This document shows positions 35,411-46,968 of a DNA stretch of 64,000 bases, in pieces (positions within the stretch are counted from its first letter, which is position 1; the number at the start of each line of letters is the position of its first letter). The notes beneath the pieces are model-generated. The model was given only the letters and a program-made list of their open reading frames with translations, ran no database searches and was not told the origin of the DNA. The translations under genes were made by a program, and so were the position numbers. The DNA comes from Paraburkholderia aromaticivorans (GTDB taxonomy: Bacteria; Pseudomonadota; Gammaproteobacteria; Burkholderiales; Burkholderiaceae). The DNA lies in contig NZ_CP051516.1 in NCBI RefSeq assembly GCF_012689525.1, forward strand, positions 3,782,001 through 3,846,000, read 5' to 3'.

Positions 35411-36661
35411 ATGAAGCAAACAGCATCGCGGAAACAACATTGGCTGCGTGTCACGCAGATCGCCATGGCCAGCACGGCATTCGCTCTGCTCGCGGCTTGC
35501 GGCGGGGGCAGCGACAATAACAACAACGCGAGCAGCACGCCTGCAGGCGGAGTCAAATTGCAGGTCGTGTCGTTCGGCGACAGCTTGTCGGACGTCGGCA
35601 CGTACTCGCCGGTGATTCAGGGGAGCTTCGGCGGCGGCCGCTTCACGACGAACCCGGGTGAAGTGTGGACCCAGAAGGTCGCGGAATATTACGGTGGCAC
35701 GTTGACGCCGGCATACCTCGGCGGCTTCGGTCAGCCGCTGGTCGCAGCGGGCGGCTTCGGCTATGCGCAGGGCGGCTCGGACGTCGTCAACGCCCAAGGC
35801 CAAGGCTGGGCGCCCAACAGCATGGCCGCGACGACCGTGCCGGTTGTGACGCAGGTGGCCAACTACCTGGGCGCGCATACGAGCTTCAATGCGAATCAAC
35901 TCGTGCTGGTCGCCGGCGGCGCGAACGACATCTTGCAGTTCGCGGGGACCACCGCCAATCTGACGGCACTCGGCGCCGCGCTACAGACGCAATACCCGCT
36001 GCTCGTGCAAGCCGGCACACTGCCGAACTCGCAAGCGGGCCAAGTGGCGTTCATCGTCGGCTACCTGCAGAAGTTGCCCAATCCGCAGATCGCCCAGGCC
36101 GCTACGCAGCTCGCCGCGCAAGTGCAGACCATGGTCAACTCGGGCGCGACTCACGTGGTGGTGTCGACCGTGCCGGACATCGGCAGTGCGCCGCTCGGCG
36201 TTGCAGCCAATGCGAGCACGCCGGGCTCGGCTGCATTGCTGTCCGGGCTTGCCGCGGCGTTTAACTATCTGTTGACCCAGAACCTGACGGCGCTCGGCCT
36301 GGTGGGCACGGGCAAGGTTATCGTGGTCGATGCGTTCAGCTGGTTGGATCAGCAATTGCCGAACTACCAGGCGCTGGGATTCACGGTGTCCAACACCGGC
36401 ACAGCGTGTAACCTGACGTCGATGCAGAACAACGCAACCGCGTACGCCACCGCCAATCCGAGCGCAACGAACGGGCTGACGCCGGCTCAGTACGGCGCCA
36501 GTTTCGGCTCGTCGCTGTTCTGCTCGCCGCAGACTTATACGGTGGCTGGCGCTGACCAGACCTACATGTTCGCGGACTCGGTTCATCCGAGCACGCACTT
36601 GCACGCTTTGTTCGCGCAATACGTGCAGCAGCAGATCGCGGCAACGGGGTTGGGCAAGTAA
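35411..36661 (+). CDS. GDSL/SGNH-family esterase lipoprotein
   Basis: 416 residues. The lipoprotein signal ends at LLAAC with Cys30. A Gly/Asn/Ser linker follows. The GDSL block SFGDSLSDVG has nucleophile Ser58, the Asn block is VAGGANDIL and the Asp-His block near the end is FADSVHPSTHLH. No autotransporter barrel is present; the protein is probably anchored in the outer membrane. It likely hydrolyses lipid or acyl esters. Confidence 0.88.
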   Translation: MKQTASRKQHWLRVTQIAMASTAFALLAACGGGSDNNNNASSTPAGGVKLQVVSFGDSLSDVGTYSPVIQGSFGGGRFTTNPGEVWTQKVAEYYGGTLTPAYLGGFGQPLVAAGGFGYAQGGSDVVNAQGQGWAPNSMAATTVPVVTQVANYLGAHTSFNANQLVLVAGGANDILQFAGTTANLTALGAALQTQYPLLVQAGTLPNSQAGQVAFIVGYLQKLPNPQIAQAATQLAAQVQTMVNSGATHVVVSTVPDIGSAPLGVAANASTPGSAALLSGLAAAFNYLLTQNLTALGLVGTGKVIVVDAFSWLDQQLPNYQALGFTVSNTGTACNLTSMQNNATAYATANPSATNGLTPAQYGASFGSSLFCSPQTYTVAGADQTYMFADSVHPSTHLHALFAQYVQQQIAATGLGK

Positions 36662-36678
36662 TCCGGCAACACGGCGCA

Positions 36679-36715
36679 AGCAAAACGGCGGATCGATGCG
36701 ATCCGCCGTTTTGCT
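36679..36715. terminator. Strong bidirectional terminator after the GDSL gene
   Basis: A perfect 16-bp stem, AGCAAAACGGCGGATC (36679-36694) against GATCCGCCGTTTTGCT (36700-36715), with loop GATGC. The A and T runs in the arms allow termination in both directions. It sits 18 nt after the esterase stop. Confidence 0.88.
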
Positions 36716-36734
36716 TTGCCGTAATGGATGAGAA

Positions 36735-36758
36735 GCCCGGCGGCTGATTCAGCCGGGC
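36735..36758 (-). terminator. Possible terminator of the purK-sua5 transcript
   Basis: GCCCGGC (36735-36741) pairs with GCCGGGC (36752-36758). The trailing T tract is poor (TTCTC), but it lies directly after the sua5 stop and the stronger stem at 36679 backs it up. Confidence 0.45.
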
Positions 36759-36767
36759 GCTGCAAAA

Positions 36768-37808
36768 TTATCCCTGCGCTTCGAACGCAGCGGCCGCCCG
36801 CCCTAACCGATCATTAACAGCGATCCACTCGATCGTATCCGGCAGCTTCTCGATCAATATCCGCGTTACATTCGCGCGATCCAGCGCCCGCAGCAAGCCA
36901 TACAGTTCACGCGCGTAGACATGCGGATCTTCAGGCGCGGCGATGAAATGCACGCCCTCGGCGTCGGCCCAATGTCCGGCTCGCGACGCACGCGCCACCA
37001 GCGCCACGCGCTCATCCGCTTGCCGCGCGGCAAGCAAAGGCTCCAGCGCGGCGAAGGGCAACAGCGCCAACGGCGTGCGCGGCGCATAGTGCGCCTTTAA
37101 CGTGCCGGAAGCCCGCGGTGCGGTCGCGTCCGAGCCGTCCGGCAAACGCGGCGCCTCGCCGAGCACGTCGGCGATGTCTTGCGGTGTCACACGCCCCGGC
37201 CTCAACAACGCCGGAAAGCCGCGCGACAAATCCAGAATGGTCGATTCGATACCGACATCCGACGCGCCGCCGTCCAGCACATGAATCGCGTCGCCGAACT
37301 CGTCGCGTACATGTTGCGCCGTGGTCGGGCTCACATGTCCGAACCGGTTCGCCGACGGCGCCGCGACACCGCCATGCCCGCCACGCAAAGCGCTAAATGC
37401 CTGAAGCAACGCTTGCGCGACCGGATGCGACGGGCAGCGCAATCCCACCGAATCCTGACCGCCGCTCACCGCCGCCGGAATGCGCGCGGCGCGCTTCAGG
37501 ATCAGCGTGAGAGGCCCCGGCCAGAACGCGTCGATCAACCGCTGCGCCTCCGCGGGCAAATGCTCGACCCAGTAGTTCGGATCGCCTTGCGGCGCGAGAT
37601 GCACGATCACCGGATGACTCGCCGGCCTGCCCTTCGCCGCGTAAATGCGAGCGACCGCGTCGGGACTCTCGGCGTCGCCGCCGAGACCGTACACCGTCTC
37701 CGTGGGAAACGCGACCAGGCCGCCCGCGTCGAGCAGCGCCGCCGCGTGTTCAATCTGCGCGGCGCTCACAGGCAATGCACCTTCGGCGGGCTTCTGTTGA
37801 TCCGGCAT
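36768..37808 (-). CDS. sua5: Threonylcarbamoyl-AMP synthase (Sua5 type)
   Basis: 346 residues. The N-terminal YrdC domain (about 15-205) has GGLVAFPTETVYGLGGDA, RPASHPVIVHL and VAAPSANRFGHVSPT. The C-terminal Sua5 domain follows after SGTLKAHYAPRTPLAL. It makes threonylcarbamoyl-AMP for the t6A modification of tRNAs reading ANN codons. It starts 10 nt after purK and is cotranscribed with it. Confidence 0.92.
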   Translation of the reverse strand: MPDQQKPAEGALPVSAAQIEHAAALLDAGGLVAFPTETVYGLGGDAESPDAVARIYAAKGRPASHPVIVHLAPQGDPNYWVEHLPAEAQRLIDAFWPGPLTLILKRAARIPAAVSGGQDSVGLRCPSHPVAQALLQAFSALRGGHGGVAAPSANRFGHVSPTTAQHVRDEFGDAIHVLDGGASDVGIESTILDLSRGFPALLRPGRVTPQDIADVLGEAPRLPDGSDATAPRASGTLKAHYAPRTPLALLPFAALEPLLAARQADERVALVARASRAGHWADAEGVHFIAAPEDPHVYARELYGLLRALDRANVTRILIEKLPDTIEWIAVNDRLGRAAAAFEAQG

Positions 37809-37818
37809 GGTGCTCGTG

Positions 37819-39647
<1,829 letters not shown>

Positions 39648-39877
39648 CTTACGGCTTCCTTGTTTCTTGAGAGGGCCTCTGGCCTGTCGCTTCGCGCCAG
39701 GCCTCTTGAGGGAATCTCCCAAGGAGACTTCCTGCGGGGCGGAAAACTTGCCGCGGTCCGGCGCTCTGCTTAAAGCGCCCCCGAACCTGTCGCCTGGCAG
39801 CAACCGCCCGACGGATGCGAAATCACGAGGCCGCCTCGCGCTTTCTCATGCGGCGCGAATCCAACGGCTGCGCGCAA

Positions 39878-40768
39878 TCAGGCGAGCTTATGCCCGGTCA
39901 AGCGTTCGAGCGCTTCCTGGTACTTTTCGCCCGTCTTCGTGACCACGTCGTCCGGCAGCTTCGGCGCCGGCGGCTCTTTCTTCCACGGCTGGGTTTCGAG
40001 CCAGTCGCGCACGAACTGCTTGTCGAACGACGGCGGGTTGGTGCCGACCTGATACTGGTCGGCCGGCCAGAAGCGCGACGAGTCCGCGGTCAGCGCCTCA
40101 TCCATCAGATACAGCTTGCCGTGATTGTCCAGACCGAATTCGAACTTCGTATCCGCGATGATGATGCCGCGCGTGGCCGCATAATCCGCCGCTTCCTTGT
40201 ACAGCTTGATCGAGATGTCGCGGATCGTGGCCGACAGTTCGGTGCCGATGCGACGCTCCATCTCGTTGTACGTGATGTTTTCGTCGTGATGGCCCATTTC
40301 GGCCTTGGCTGCCGGCGTGAAGATCGGCTCGGGCAGCTTTTGCGCGTTCTGCAGACCCGGCGGCAGGTCGACGCCGCACACAGAACCGGTTGCCTGGTAG
40401 TCTTTCCAGCCGCTGCCGGCCAGATAGCCGCGCACCACGGCTTCGACGAGGATCGGTTCGAGGCGCTTCACGACGACCGCGCGGCCCTTGACCTGCTCGA
40501 CCTCGTCCGCCGCCACCACGGATTCGGGCGCGACGCCCGTGAGGTGGTTCGGCACCACATGCTTCAGTTTCTCGAACCAGAAGTTCGCCATTTCATTGAG
40601 CACGCGTCCCTTATTCGGAATCGGCTCGCCCATGATGACGTCGAACGCCGACAGACGGTCGGTCGTGACGATCAGCAACTGGTCGTTGCCCACCGCATAG
40701 TTGTCGCGGACTTTACCTCGGCCGAGCAGCGGCAGCGAGCGGAGCGTGGATTCGTAGAGGGTAGACAT
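39878..40768 (-). CDS. purC: SAICAR synthase (phosphoribosylaminoimidazole-succinocarboxamide synthase)
   Basis: 296 residues. [16 protein letters not shown] near the N-terminus and [18 protein letters not shown] are conserved. The metal/ATP segment is [10 protein letters not shown]. It condenses CAIR with aspartate, the step after PurE. First of the purC-purE-purK-sua5 group, 132 nt after fba with a terminator-like hairpin between. Confidence 0.95.
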   Translation of the reverse strand: MSTLYESTLRSLPLLGRGKVRDNYAVGNDQLLIVTTDRLSAFDVIMGEPIPNKGRVLNEMANFWFEKLKHVVPNHLTGVAPESVVAADEVEQVKGRAVVVKRLEPILVEAVVRGYLAGSGWKDYQATGSVCGVDLPPGLQNAQKLPEPIFTPAAKAEMGHHDENITYNEMERRIGTELSATIRDISIKLYKEAADYAATRGIIIADTKFEFGLDNHGKLYLMDEALTADSSRFWPADQYQVGTNPPSFDKQFVRDWLETQPWKKEPPAPKLPDDVVTKTGEKYQEALERLTGHKLA

Positions 40769-40821
40769 CGTCGTGGTTCGCTAAAAATGAGGCAAAAAGT
40801 GTGACCGGAACAAAAGGGAAA

Positions 40822-40851
40822 CGCCGTTCCCCGGATGATGCGGGAACGGCG
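40822..40851 (-). terminator. Terminator of fba
   Basis: CGCCGTTCCC (40822-40831) pairs perfectly with GGGAACGGCG (40842-40851) around a 10-nt loop. On the minus strand it is followed by TTTCCCTTTTG. It is 50 nt after the aldolase stop. Confidence 0.7.
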
Positions 40852-40900
40852 GTCTAACGACAACCTGGCCAAACGGCCAGGTGCAGAGCCTGTTGATAGC

Positions 40901-41965
40901 TTAGCGGACGACTTGCGAAAGCTCGCCTGCTTTGTACTTCTCCGCGATTTTATCAAGGGAAACCGGCTTGATCTTGCCAGCCTGGCCTTCGCAGCCGAAT
41001 TGCATGTAGCGCTCGACGCAGATCTTCATCGCCGCTTCACGCGCCGGCTTCAGATAATCGCGCGGATCGAACTTGCCCGGGTTGGTCGCCATGTAGCGGC
41101 GGATCGCGCCAGTAATGGCCAGACGCAGGTCGGTATCGATATTGACCTTGCGCACGCCGTTCCTGATACCTTCCTGAATCTCTGAAACCGGCACGCCGTA
41201 AGTTTCCTTCATGTCGCCGCCGAATTCGCGGATTTCAGCCAGCAGTTCCTGCGGCACCGACGACGAACCGTGCATCACCAGATGGGTGTTCGGAATGCGC
41301 TGGTGGATTTCCTTGATGCGCTGAATCGACAGAATATCGCCCGTGGGCTTCTTGCTGAACTTGTACGCGCCGTGCGACGTACCGATCGCGATGGCCAGCG
41401 CGTCGCACTGGGTCAGCTTGACGAAGTCGGCAGCCTGCTCCGGATCGGTCAACAGCTGCTCGCGCGTCATCGTGCCTTCCGCGCCGTGGCCGTCTTCCTT
41501 GTCGCCCTTCATGGTTTCCAGCGAACCGAGCACGCCCAGTTCCGCCTCCACCGTGATGCCGATCGAGTGCGCCGCTTCCACGACCTTGCGCGACACGTCC
41601 ACGTTGTACTCGTACGACGCGACCGTCTTGCCGTCGGCCTCGAGCGAACCGTCCATCATCACGCTGGTAAAGCCGCTGCGGATCGCCGCCATGCAGACCG
41701 CCGGCGACTGACCGTGGTCCTGATGCATCACGACCGGAATATGCGGATACGACTCGACCGCGGCTTCGATCAGGTGGCGCAGGAACGCTTCGCCCGCGTA
41801 CTTACGCGCGCCGGCCGACGCCTGCATGATGACCGGTGCGTTGACCTTGTCGGCCGCCGCCATGATCGCCTGAACCTGCTCCAGATTGTTCACGTTGAAT
41901 GCCGGAAGACCGTAGCCGTTTTCAGCAGCGTGGTCCAGCAGTTGACGCATTGATACGAGAGGCAT
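40901..41965 (-). CDS. fba: Fructose-bisphosphate aldolase, class II
   Basis: 354-residue zinc aldolase (type B, CbbA-like). It splits fructose 1,6-bisphosphate. [19 protein letters not shown] is at the N-terminus, zinc/catalytic residues are in MHQDHGQSP and in [21 protein letters not shown] binds phosphate. The start at [10 protein letters not shown] has GGAG upstream. It follows pyk by 265 nt on the same strand. Confidence 0.95.
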   Translation of the reverse strand: MPLVSMRQLLDHAAENGYGLPAFNVNNLEQVQAIMAAADKVNAPVIMQASAGARKYAGEAFLRHLIEAAVESYPHIPVVMHQDHGQSPAVCMAAIRSGFTSVMMDGSLEADGKTVASYEYNVDVSRKVVEAAHSIGITVEAELGVLGSLETMKGDKEDGHGAEGTMTREQLLTDPEQAADFVKLTQCDALAIAIGTSHGAYKFSKKPTGDILSIQRIKEIHQRIPNTHLVMHGSSSVPQELLAEIREFGGDMKETYGVPVSEIQEGIRNGVRKVNIDTDLRLAITGAIRRYMATNPGKFDPRDYLKPAREAAMKICVERYMQFGCEGQAGKIKPVSLDKIAEKYKAGELSQVVR

Positions 41966-42230
41966 GCATAACTCCATAGATTGAAACGAATTCTTGTGCC
42001 GTCGGCATCTTTTGGGCGATTTTATCGCGAGGCAAGCTGCATACCCGTTCACACATTCTCTAAAGCGCGGAGCGGTCCTTGCCGCCTCAACGCGCGATCT
42101 GAGCCTGTGCGCCGCCTCTCGCGGAGCATGCAGCCTGCTTCGCCCAATCAGGCCTGTGCCGATCGAGCAGTCTGTCGACCGAAGTTAGTCCTTCAGCACT
42201 TACTCCGGTCCCACGCAGAGCGCAGCGCGC

Positions 42231-43667
42231 TCAATACGGTTCGCCGACCCGCACGATCTTCAGCGTATTCGTGCCGCCGGCCTGACCCATCGGCTCGCCG
42301 ACGGTCAGCACCACCATGTCGCCGCGCGAAGCGTAGCCCTTGCTGACCACGGTCTCCAACGCCTGCTGCAACGCGGTGTCGCGGTCGGTGTTGGTGTCCA
42401 GATGCAGCGAAGTCACGTTGCGGTACAGCGCCATGGCCCGCTCGCTGGCGACTCGCGGTGTGAGCGCGAAAATCGGCACGTGGGTCCAGTGACGCGACAT
42501 CCAAAGCGCGGTCGAGCCGGATTCGGTCAGCGCCACGATCGCCTTCGCGCCGAGATGGAACGCCGTGAACAGCGCGCCCATCGCGATCGACTGGTCGATC
42601 CGCGTGAACGTGCGGTCGAGGAAATCCTTGTCCAGTTCCGACTGCTCCGACTTCTCGGCTTCGACACAGATCGCCGCCATGGTCTCGATGGTCTGCACCG
42701 GATACTTGCCCGCCGCCGATTCCGCCGACAGCATCACCGCGTCCGTGCCATCCAGCACGGCGTTGGCGACGTCCGACACTTCGGCGCGGGTCGGTACTGG
42801 CGCGTGGATCATCGACTCCATCATCTGCGTGGCGGTGATCACGAATTTGTTCGATTCGCGCGCCATACGGATCATCCGCTTTTGCAGCGCGGGGACTGCG
42901 GCATTCCCCACTTCCACGGCCAGGTCGCCGCGCGCGACCATGATGCCGTCCGATGCATCGAGGATGCCCTGCAGCGCCGGAATGGCTTCCGCACGCTCGA
43001 TTTTGGCGATCATCTTCGGCTTGATGCCGAACGGCGCGCCGGCGATGTTCGCCAGTTGGCGGGCCATTTCCATGTCGGTGGCGTTCTTCGGGAACGACAC
43101 CGCGACATAATCCACGCCAAGCGACATGGCGGTGCGAATGTCTTCCATGTCCTTGGCGGTCAGCGCGGGCGCGGACAGGCCGCCGCCCTGCCGGTTGATG
43201 CCCTTGTTGTTCGACAGTTCGCCGCCGATCGTGACGACCGTGTGGATCTCGTTGCCGATCACGCGCGAGACGTTCAGCACGATCAGGCCGTCGTTGAGCA
43301 ACAGCACGTCGCCCGGTTTCAGGTCGCGCGGCAGGTCTTTGTAGTCCAGACCGGCGCGCTGCTCGTTGCCGAGTTCGCAGTCGGCGTCGAGAACAAACGG
43401 CTCGCCGGCGACCAGCATGATCTTGCCGTTTTCAAATTTGCCGACCCGGATTTTCGGGCCTTGCAGGTCCGCCATGATGGCGACTTCGCGGCCGGCCTGG
43501 CGGGCCGCCTCGCGCACGAATTCGGCGCGCTGGCGGTGGTCGTCGGCGGTGCCGTGCGAGAAATTGAGCCGCACCACGTCCAGCCCTGCCTGAATCATTT
43601 GCAGCAGGATTTCCGGCGTATTGGAAGCCGGGCCGATGGTGGCGACAATCTTGGTGGCGCGATGCAT
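42231..43667 (-). CDS. pyk: Pyruvate kinase
   Basis: 478 residues. It makes ATP and pyruvate from phosphoenolpyruvate. MHRATKIVATIGPASN, LNFSHG, MADLQGPKIRVG and the active-site block MIAKIERAEAI plus MVARGDLAVEVG are present; the C-terminal allosteric domain is complete. ATG 43667 was chosen because GAGGAGA lies just before it and homologs start here. Oddly, the frame stays open for a further 152 codons up to a GTG one base after the pgk stop. Confidence 0.94.
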   Translation of the reverse strand: MHRATKIVATIGPASNTPEILLQMIQAGLDVVRLNFSHGTADDHRQRAEFVREAARQAGREVAIMADLQGPKIRVGKFENGKIMLVAGEPFVLDADCELGNEQRAGLDYKDLPRDLKPGDVLLLNDGLIVLNVSRVIGNEIHTVVTIGGELSNNKGINRQGGGLSAPALTAKDMEDIRTAMSLGVDYVAVSFPKNATDMEMARQLANIAGAPFGIKPKMIAKIERAEAIPALQGILDASDGIMVARGDLAVEVGNAAVPALQKRMIRMARESNKFVITATQMMESMIHAPVPTRAEVSDVANAVLDGTDAVMLSAESAAGKYPVQTIETMAAICVEAEKSEQSELDKDFLDRTFTRIDQSIAMGALFTAFHLGAKAIVALTESGSTALWMSRHWTHVPIFALTPRVASERAMALYRNVTSLHLDTNTDRDTALQQALETVVSKGYASRGDMVVLTVGEPMGQAGGTNTLKIVRVGEPY

Positions 43668-44124
43668 GAGTCTCCTCGTCTGGGTGAGTTCGCTGGAAAG
43701 AGCGCTGCGAGTCGGATGCGGAGGCTGCGCACCGAAGGATGCTGCCGGGGGCTGCGCGCCGGTTGAAACCAGCGTCGCTTTATAGGATGAAGCGGTATTC
43801 GATACCAGCACGGGGGGCGCCGGTGGAGGGGCGATTTCGTCGTCGGGGAGTTCCGCGGACGAGGCGGTTTGCACAGCGTCTGCGCTGGACAATTCCGCGG
43901 CCTCGCCGACGGTGGTCAACTCCGCGAGCGCGAGGGGCGACCCGGATTCTTCTTGCTGATGTTCGGCGCTAACTGGGCCGGTCGCGAATTCAACCGCGGG
44001 GTCGGCCGCTGCCGGAGTGGCGGCGGAGCGCGCCGCGCGCTCCCCTGCCGATGCTGCTGCGGTGTTACGCGGCTTGCCGCCGCGCGCTTTTGCAGACTTT
44101 GCCGTTGGGGAGCGCGTCGCCACG
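43668..44124 (-). other. Gap between pgk and pyk, fully open in the pyk frame
   Basis: 457 nt. The pyk reading frame continues through all of it, giving an Ala/Ser/Pro/Glu-rich, low-complexity sequence that starts VATRSPTAKSAKARGGK. The first possible start, GTG 44123, follows the pgk stop by 1 nt with only a weak ribosome-binding site. It may be noncoding (high-GC DNA often stays open), a separate small gene, or a disordered N-terminal extension of some pyruvate kinase molecules. I see no terminator in it. Confidence 0.35.
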
Positions 44125-45318
44125 TTAAGCCCGCGATTCCAGAACTTCGACGGCCGGCAGCTTCTTGCCTTCGAGGAACTCGAGGAAGGCGCCGCCACCC
44201 GTCGAGATATAGCTGACCTTGTCGTGGATGCCGTACTTGGCGATCGCCGCGAGCGTATCGCCGCCGCCGGCAATCGAGAACGCCGACGACTTGGCGATGG
44301 CGTCCGCCAACGTCTTGGTGCCGTTGCCGAACTGGTCGAATTCGAACACGCCGACCGGGCCGTTCCACACGATCGTGCCGGCCTTTTCCAGTTGCGCGGC
44401 GAGCACCTTGGCCGTTTCCGGTCCGATGTCGAGGATCATGTCGTCGTCTTGAACGTCGGCGACAGCCTTGATTTCGGCCTTGGCGGTCGGCGAAAACTCC
44501 TTGGCCGTGACCACGTCGGTCGGGATCGGCACCGAGGCACCGCGCGCTTTCGCGGCGTCGATGATGGCTTTGGCATCGTTCACCAGATCGGCTTCGGCAA
44601 GCGACTTACCGATCTTCAGGCCGGCGGCCAGCATGAACGTGTTGGCAATGCCGCCGCCCACGATCAACTGATCGACCTTGTCGGCCAGCGATTTCAGAAT
44701 GGTCAGCTTGGTCGATACCTTCGAGCCGGCGACGATCGCCACCAGCGGACGCTTCGGCGCACCCAGCGCCTTGCCGAGCGCTTCGAGTTCGGCGGCCAGC
44801 AGCGGACCGGCGCACGCGATGGGCGCGTATTTGGCGATGCCGTGCGTGGTGGCTTCAGCGCGGTGCGCGGTGCCGAACGCGTCGTTCACGTAGATGTCGC
44901 AGAGCTTCGCCATTTTTTGCGCGAGCTCGTCGGAATCCTTCTTTTCGCCCTTGTTGACGCGGCAGTTTTCCAGCAGCACGACCGAGCCCGGCGCAACGTT
45001 CACGCCGTTTTCGACCCAATTCGCCACCAGCGGCACGTCACGGCCGAGCAGTTCGGCCAGACGCTTCGCGACCGGCGCCAGCGAATCTTCCGGCTTGAAA
45101 TCGCCCTCGGTCGGACGGCCCAGGTGCGACGTGACCATCACGGCGGCGCCTGCGTCGAGCGCGGCCTTGATGGCCGGCACGGAGGCACGGATACGGGTGT
45201 CTTCGGTGATGCTGCCTTGATCGTCCTGCGGCACGTTCAGATCGGCGCGGATGAACACGCGTTTGCCGGATAGTTTGCCTTCGGCGATCAGATCGGAGAG
45301 ACGCAATACCTTGTTCAT
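44125..45318 (-). CDS. pgk: Phosphoglycerate kinase
   Basis: 397 residues. [22 protein letters not shown] and the C-terminal nucleotide segment [12 protein letters not shown] are conserved, as is [14 protein letters not shown]. It makes ATP from 1,3-bisphosphoglycerate. It is upstream of pyk and fba on the same strand, a typical glycolytic order for Burkholderiales. Confidence 0.95.
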   Translation of the reverse strand: MNKVLRLSDLIAEGKLSGKRVFIRADLNVPQDDQGSITEDTRIRASVPAIKAALDAGAAVMVTSHLGRPTEGDFKPEDSLAPVAKRLAELLGRDVPLVANWVENGVNVAPGSVVLLENCRVNKGEKKDSDELAQKMAKLCDIYVNDAFGTAHRAEATTHGIAKYAPIACAGPLLAAELEALGKALGAPKRPLVAIVAGSKVSTKLTILKSLADKVDQLIVGGGIANTFMLAAGLKIGKSLAEADLVNDAKAIIDAAKARGASVPIPTDVVTAKEFSPTAKAEIKAVADVQDDDMILDIGPETAKVLAAQLEKAGTIVWNGPVGVFEFDQFGNGTKTLADAIAKSSAFSIAGGGDTLAAIAKYGIHDKVSYISTGGGAFLEFLEGKKLPAVEVLESRA

Positions 45319-45589
45319 GGGCGTGTGTGTGCGAGTTGATGAGAAGGCGGTGGCGGACGGCGCGCGGTACTCAAGCGCGGTGAACTCCAGCGCTCAGGCA
45401 CGGCAGCGGCTCCACTGAATCGGGTGCCGGCGGCAGAGCCGCGGCCCACGCGCCCTGCAACGGCGCGCTTATCCCGGAAACAAGCATTTTAACTGATCCA
45501 CACAGCCTTCTGACCCGCGACCGGGCGAATGTCCCGTATTTGGTGAATGCCGCGCGCATGCCGCAACGCAACATTTCCAGCTTCTTCAA

Positions 45590-45913
45590 TCATATGAAGA
45601 GGCGCAACAGCGTGAACACGACCATTCCGACGACAATCGTGCCGAGCATGGTGCGCCGCCACAAAAACCACGCGAGACCCGCCAGCGTCGCGTAGAACTC
45701 ATGGTTCGACGGCGCGAACGACAGGCCGTCGGGCGTCGCCAGCACGTCCGGCAGGACCACGGCGGCCAGCGCTGCGGCCGGCGCATAACGCAGCATGCGC
45801 TGCACCCGTGCCGGCAAAACGGTGCGCTCGCCGCCGATTAGAAACATCGCGCGTGTCACGGCGGTGACGAAGGTCATGCCGAAAATGGCTAGCCAGATCT
45901 GTGTGGATGTCAT
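45590..45913 (-). CDS. azlD: Branched-chain amino acid exporter small subunit
   Basis: 107-residue AzlD-family membrane protein with about four short hydrophobic segments (IWLAIFGMTFVTAVTRAMFLI and the C-terminal WFLWRRTMLGTIVVGMVVFTLL). It partners AzlC in exporting leucine, isoleucine or valine. The start overlaps the azlC stop (ATGA). The C-terminus ends LLRLFI. Confidence 0.87.
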   Translation of the reverse strand: MTSTQIWLAIFGMTFVTAVTRAMFLIGGERTVLPARVQRMLRYAPAAALAAVVLPDVLATPDGLSFAPSNHEFYATLAGLAWFLWRRTMLGTIVVGMVVFTLLRLFI

Positions 45914-46656
45914 CGGGAATCTCCGGCGCTGTTACGGATGCGGCGCAAGTCGGCGCGCTCGACCATCAGGTCGGCGGCGCTGCCGGCAATGATTGCCGCG
46001 ATCACCGCGAGCGGCAGCGCGAGCCGGTACGGCAGATCGAAAGCGAGCAGCGACACCACGCCGGCAATCGCGACCGCGACCAGCGTGGAGCGCGTCGCGA
46101 TCGCCGACACCATGATGGGCAGCAAGGCCAGCGTGCCTGCCAGCGCGAGGCCCCAGTTATCGGGAATCAGGCTCGCCAGCAGAATGCCGGCAATCGACGA
46201 CACCTGCCAGGACAGCCAACTGCACACCGCCATGCCCCAGTAATACGCCTCTTTGCCCGGCACATAGCCGGTCGGGAAGCTCTTCTTCTGGAACAGCAGA
46301 TAGATCACGTCGCCGTTGAAGTAGCCGAGCACAATGCGGCGCCACATCGGCAGATAGGAAAAATGCGGCGCGAGACCGACACTGAAGATCACGAAACGCG
46401 TGTTGACCATCGCCGCGGTGAGCAGCACGGTCCAGATCGGGAGCTTGGCAGCGAGCAGAGGCAGCACCGCCAGTTGCGACGAGCCGGCGTAGCACAGCAG
46501 CGACATGGTGAGCGCCTGCGGCAGCGTGAGCACCGATTTGCTCATGGCAATGCCGGTGACGAGCCCCCAGGAGAAAATCGCCATCAGCGTGGGCGAATAG
46601 TCGCGCGCGCCTTCGCGGAAGGCACGGCGATTGGTATCTGACAGGCGAGCGAGCAT
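45910..46656 (-). CDS. azlC: Branched-chain amino acid exporter large subunit
   Basis: 248-residue AzlC-family protein with several hydrophobic segments. GLVTGIAMSKSVLTLPQALTMSLLCYAGSSQLAVLPLL and MVNTRFVIFSVGLAPHF are family features. The start at MLARLSDT was chosen; a longer reading to 46734 adds a basic tail. It is divergent from ilvE, so both genes flank a shared control region. Confidence 0.85.
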   Translation of the reverse strand: MLARLSDTNRRAFREGARDYSPTLMAIFSWGLVTGIAMSKSVLTLPQALTMSLLCYAGSSQLAVLPLLAAKLPIWTVLLTAAMVNTRFVIFSVGLAPHFSYLPMWRRIVLGYFNGDVIYLLFQKKSFPTGYVPGKEAYYWGMAVCSWLSWQVSSIAGILLASLIPDNWGLALAGTLALLPIMVSAIATRSTLVAVAIAGVVSLLAFDLPYRLALPLAVIAAIIAGSAADLMVERADLRRIRNSAGDSR

Positions 46657-46968
46657 GGGGGCGAAACGCGGGCGCCCAAGGGCGCTGCAACGATGGGAAG
46701 TCGGCGCCAGGTCGTCAAGCACCCGCTGGCGCATTCGGATATGAATTATGCGTGCGCTGGATTATAGCGTCCGCAATGCGGCCAAATGCCCGTTCCGTGT
46801 GCAAAAGACGCTAAAATGACGGTCCTTGCACGCCCCGAAGGAAGCCCCCTTGGGCGACACCTCGCTGGAAAACGCCGGGCCGTCCCCAGGTTTTCCTGCC
46901 CCGCCGGGGAGCCTGACGCGAAAGCGCAGGGTTTGAGGGCACTCATAACGCACCCGCTGGAGAATCGT
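46657..46968. other. Divergent region between azlC and ilvE
   Basis: 312 nt without a gene. For azlC, a minus-strand TATAAT is at 46766-46761, but its -35 is weak. For ilvE, TAAAAT at 46812-46817 is a possible -10, giving a leader of about 145 nt. I see no leader peptide rich in Leu, Ile or Val codons. Confidence 0.4.
46761..46766 (-). promoter_or_regulatory. Possible -10 of azlCD
   Basis: Perfect TATAAT on the minus strand about 105 nt before the azlC start. No good -35 lies 16-18 nt upstream, so it would need an activator. Confidence 0.35.
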
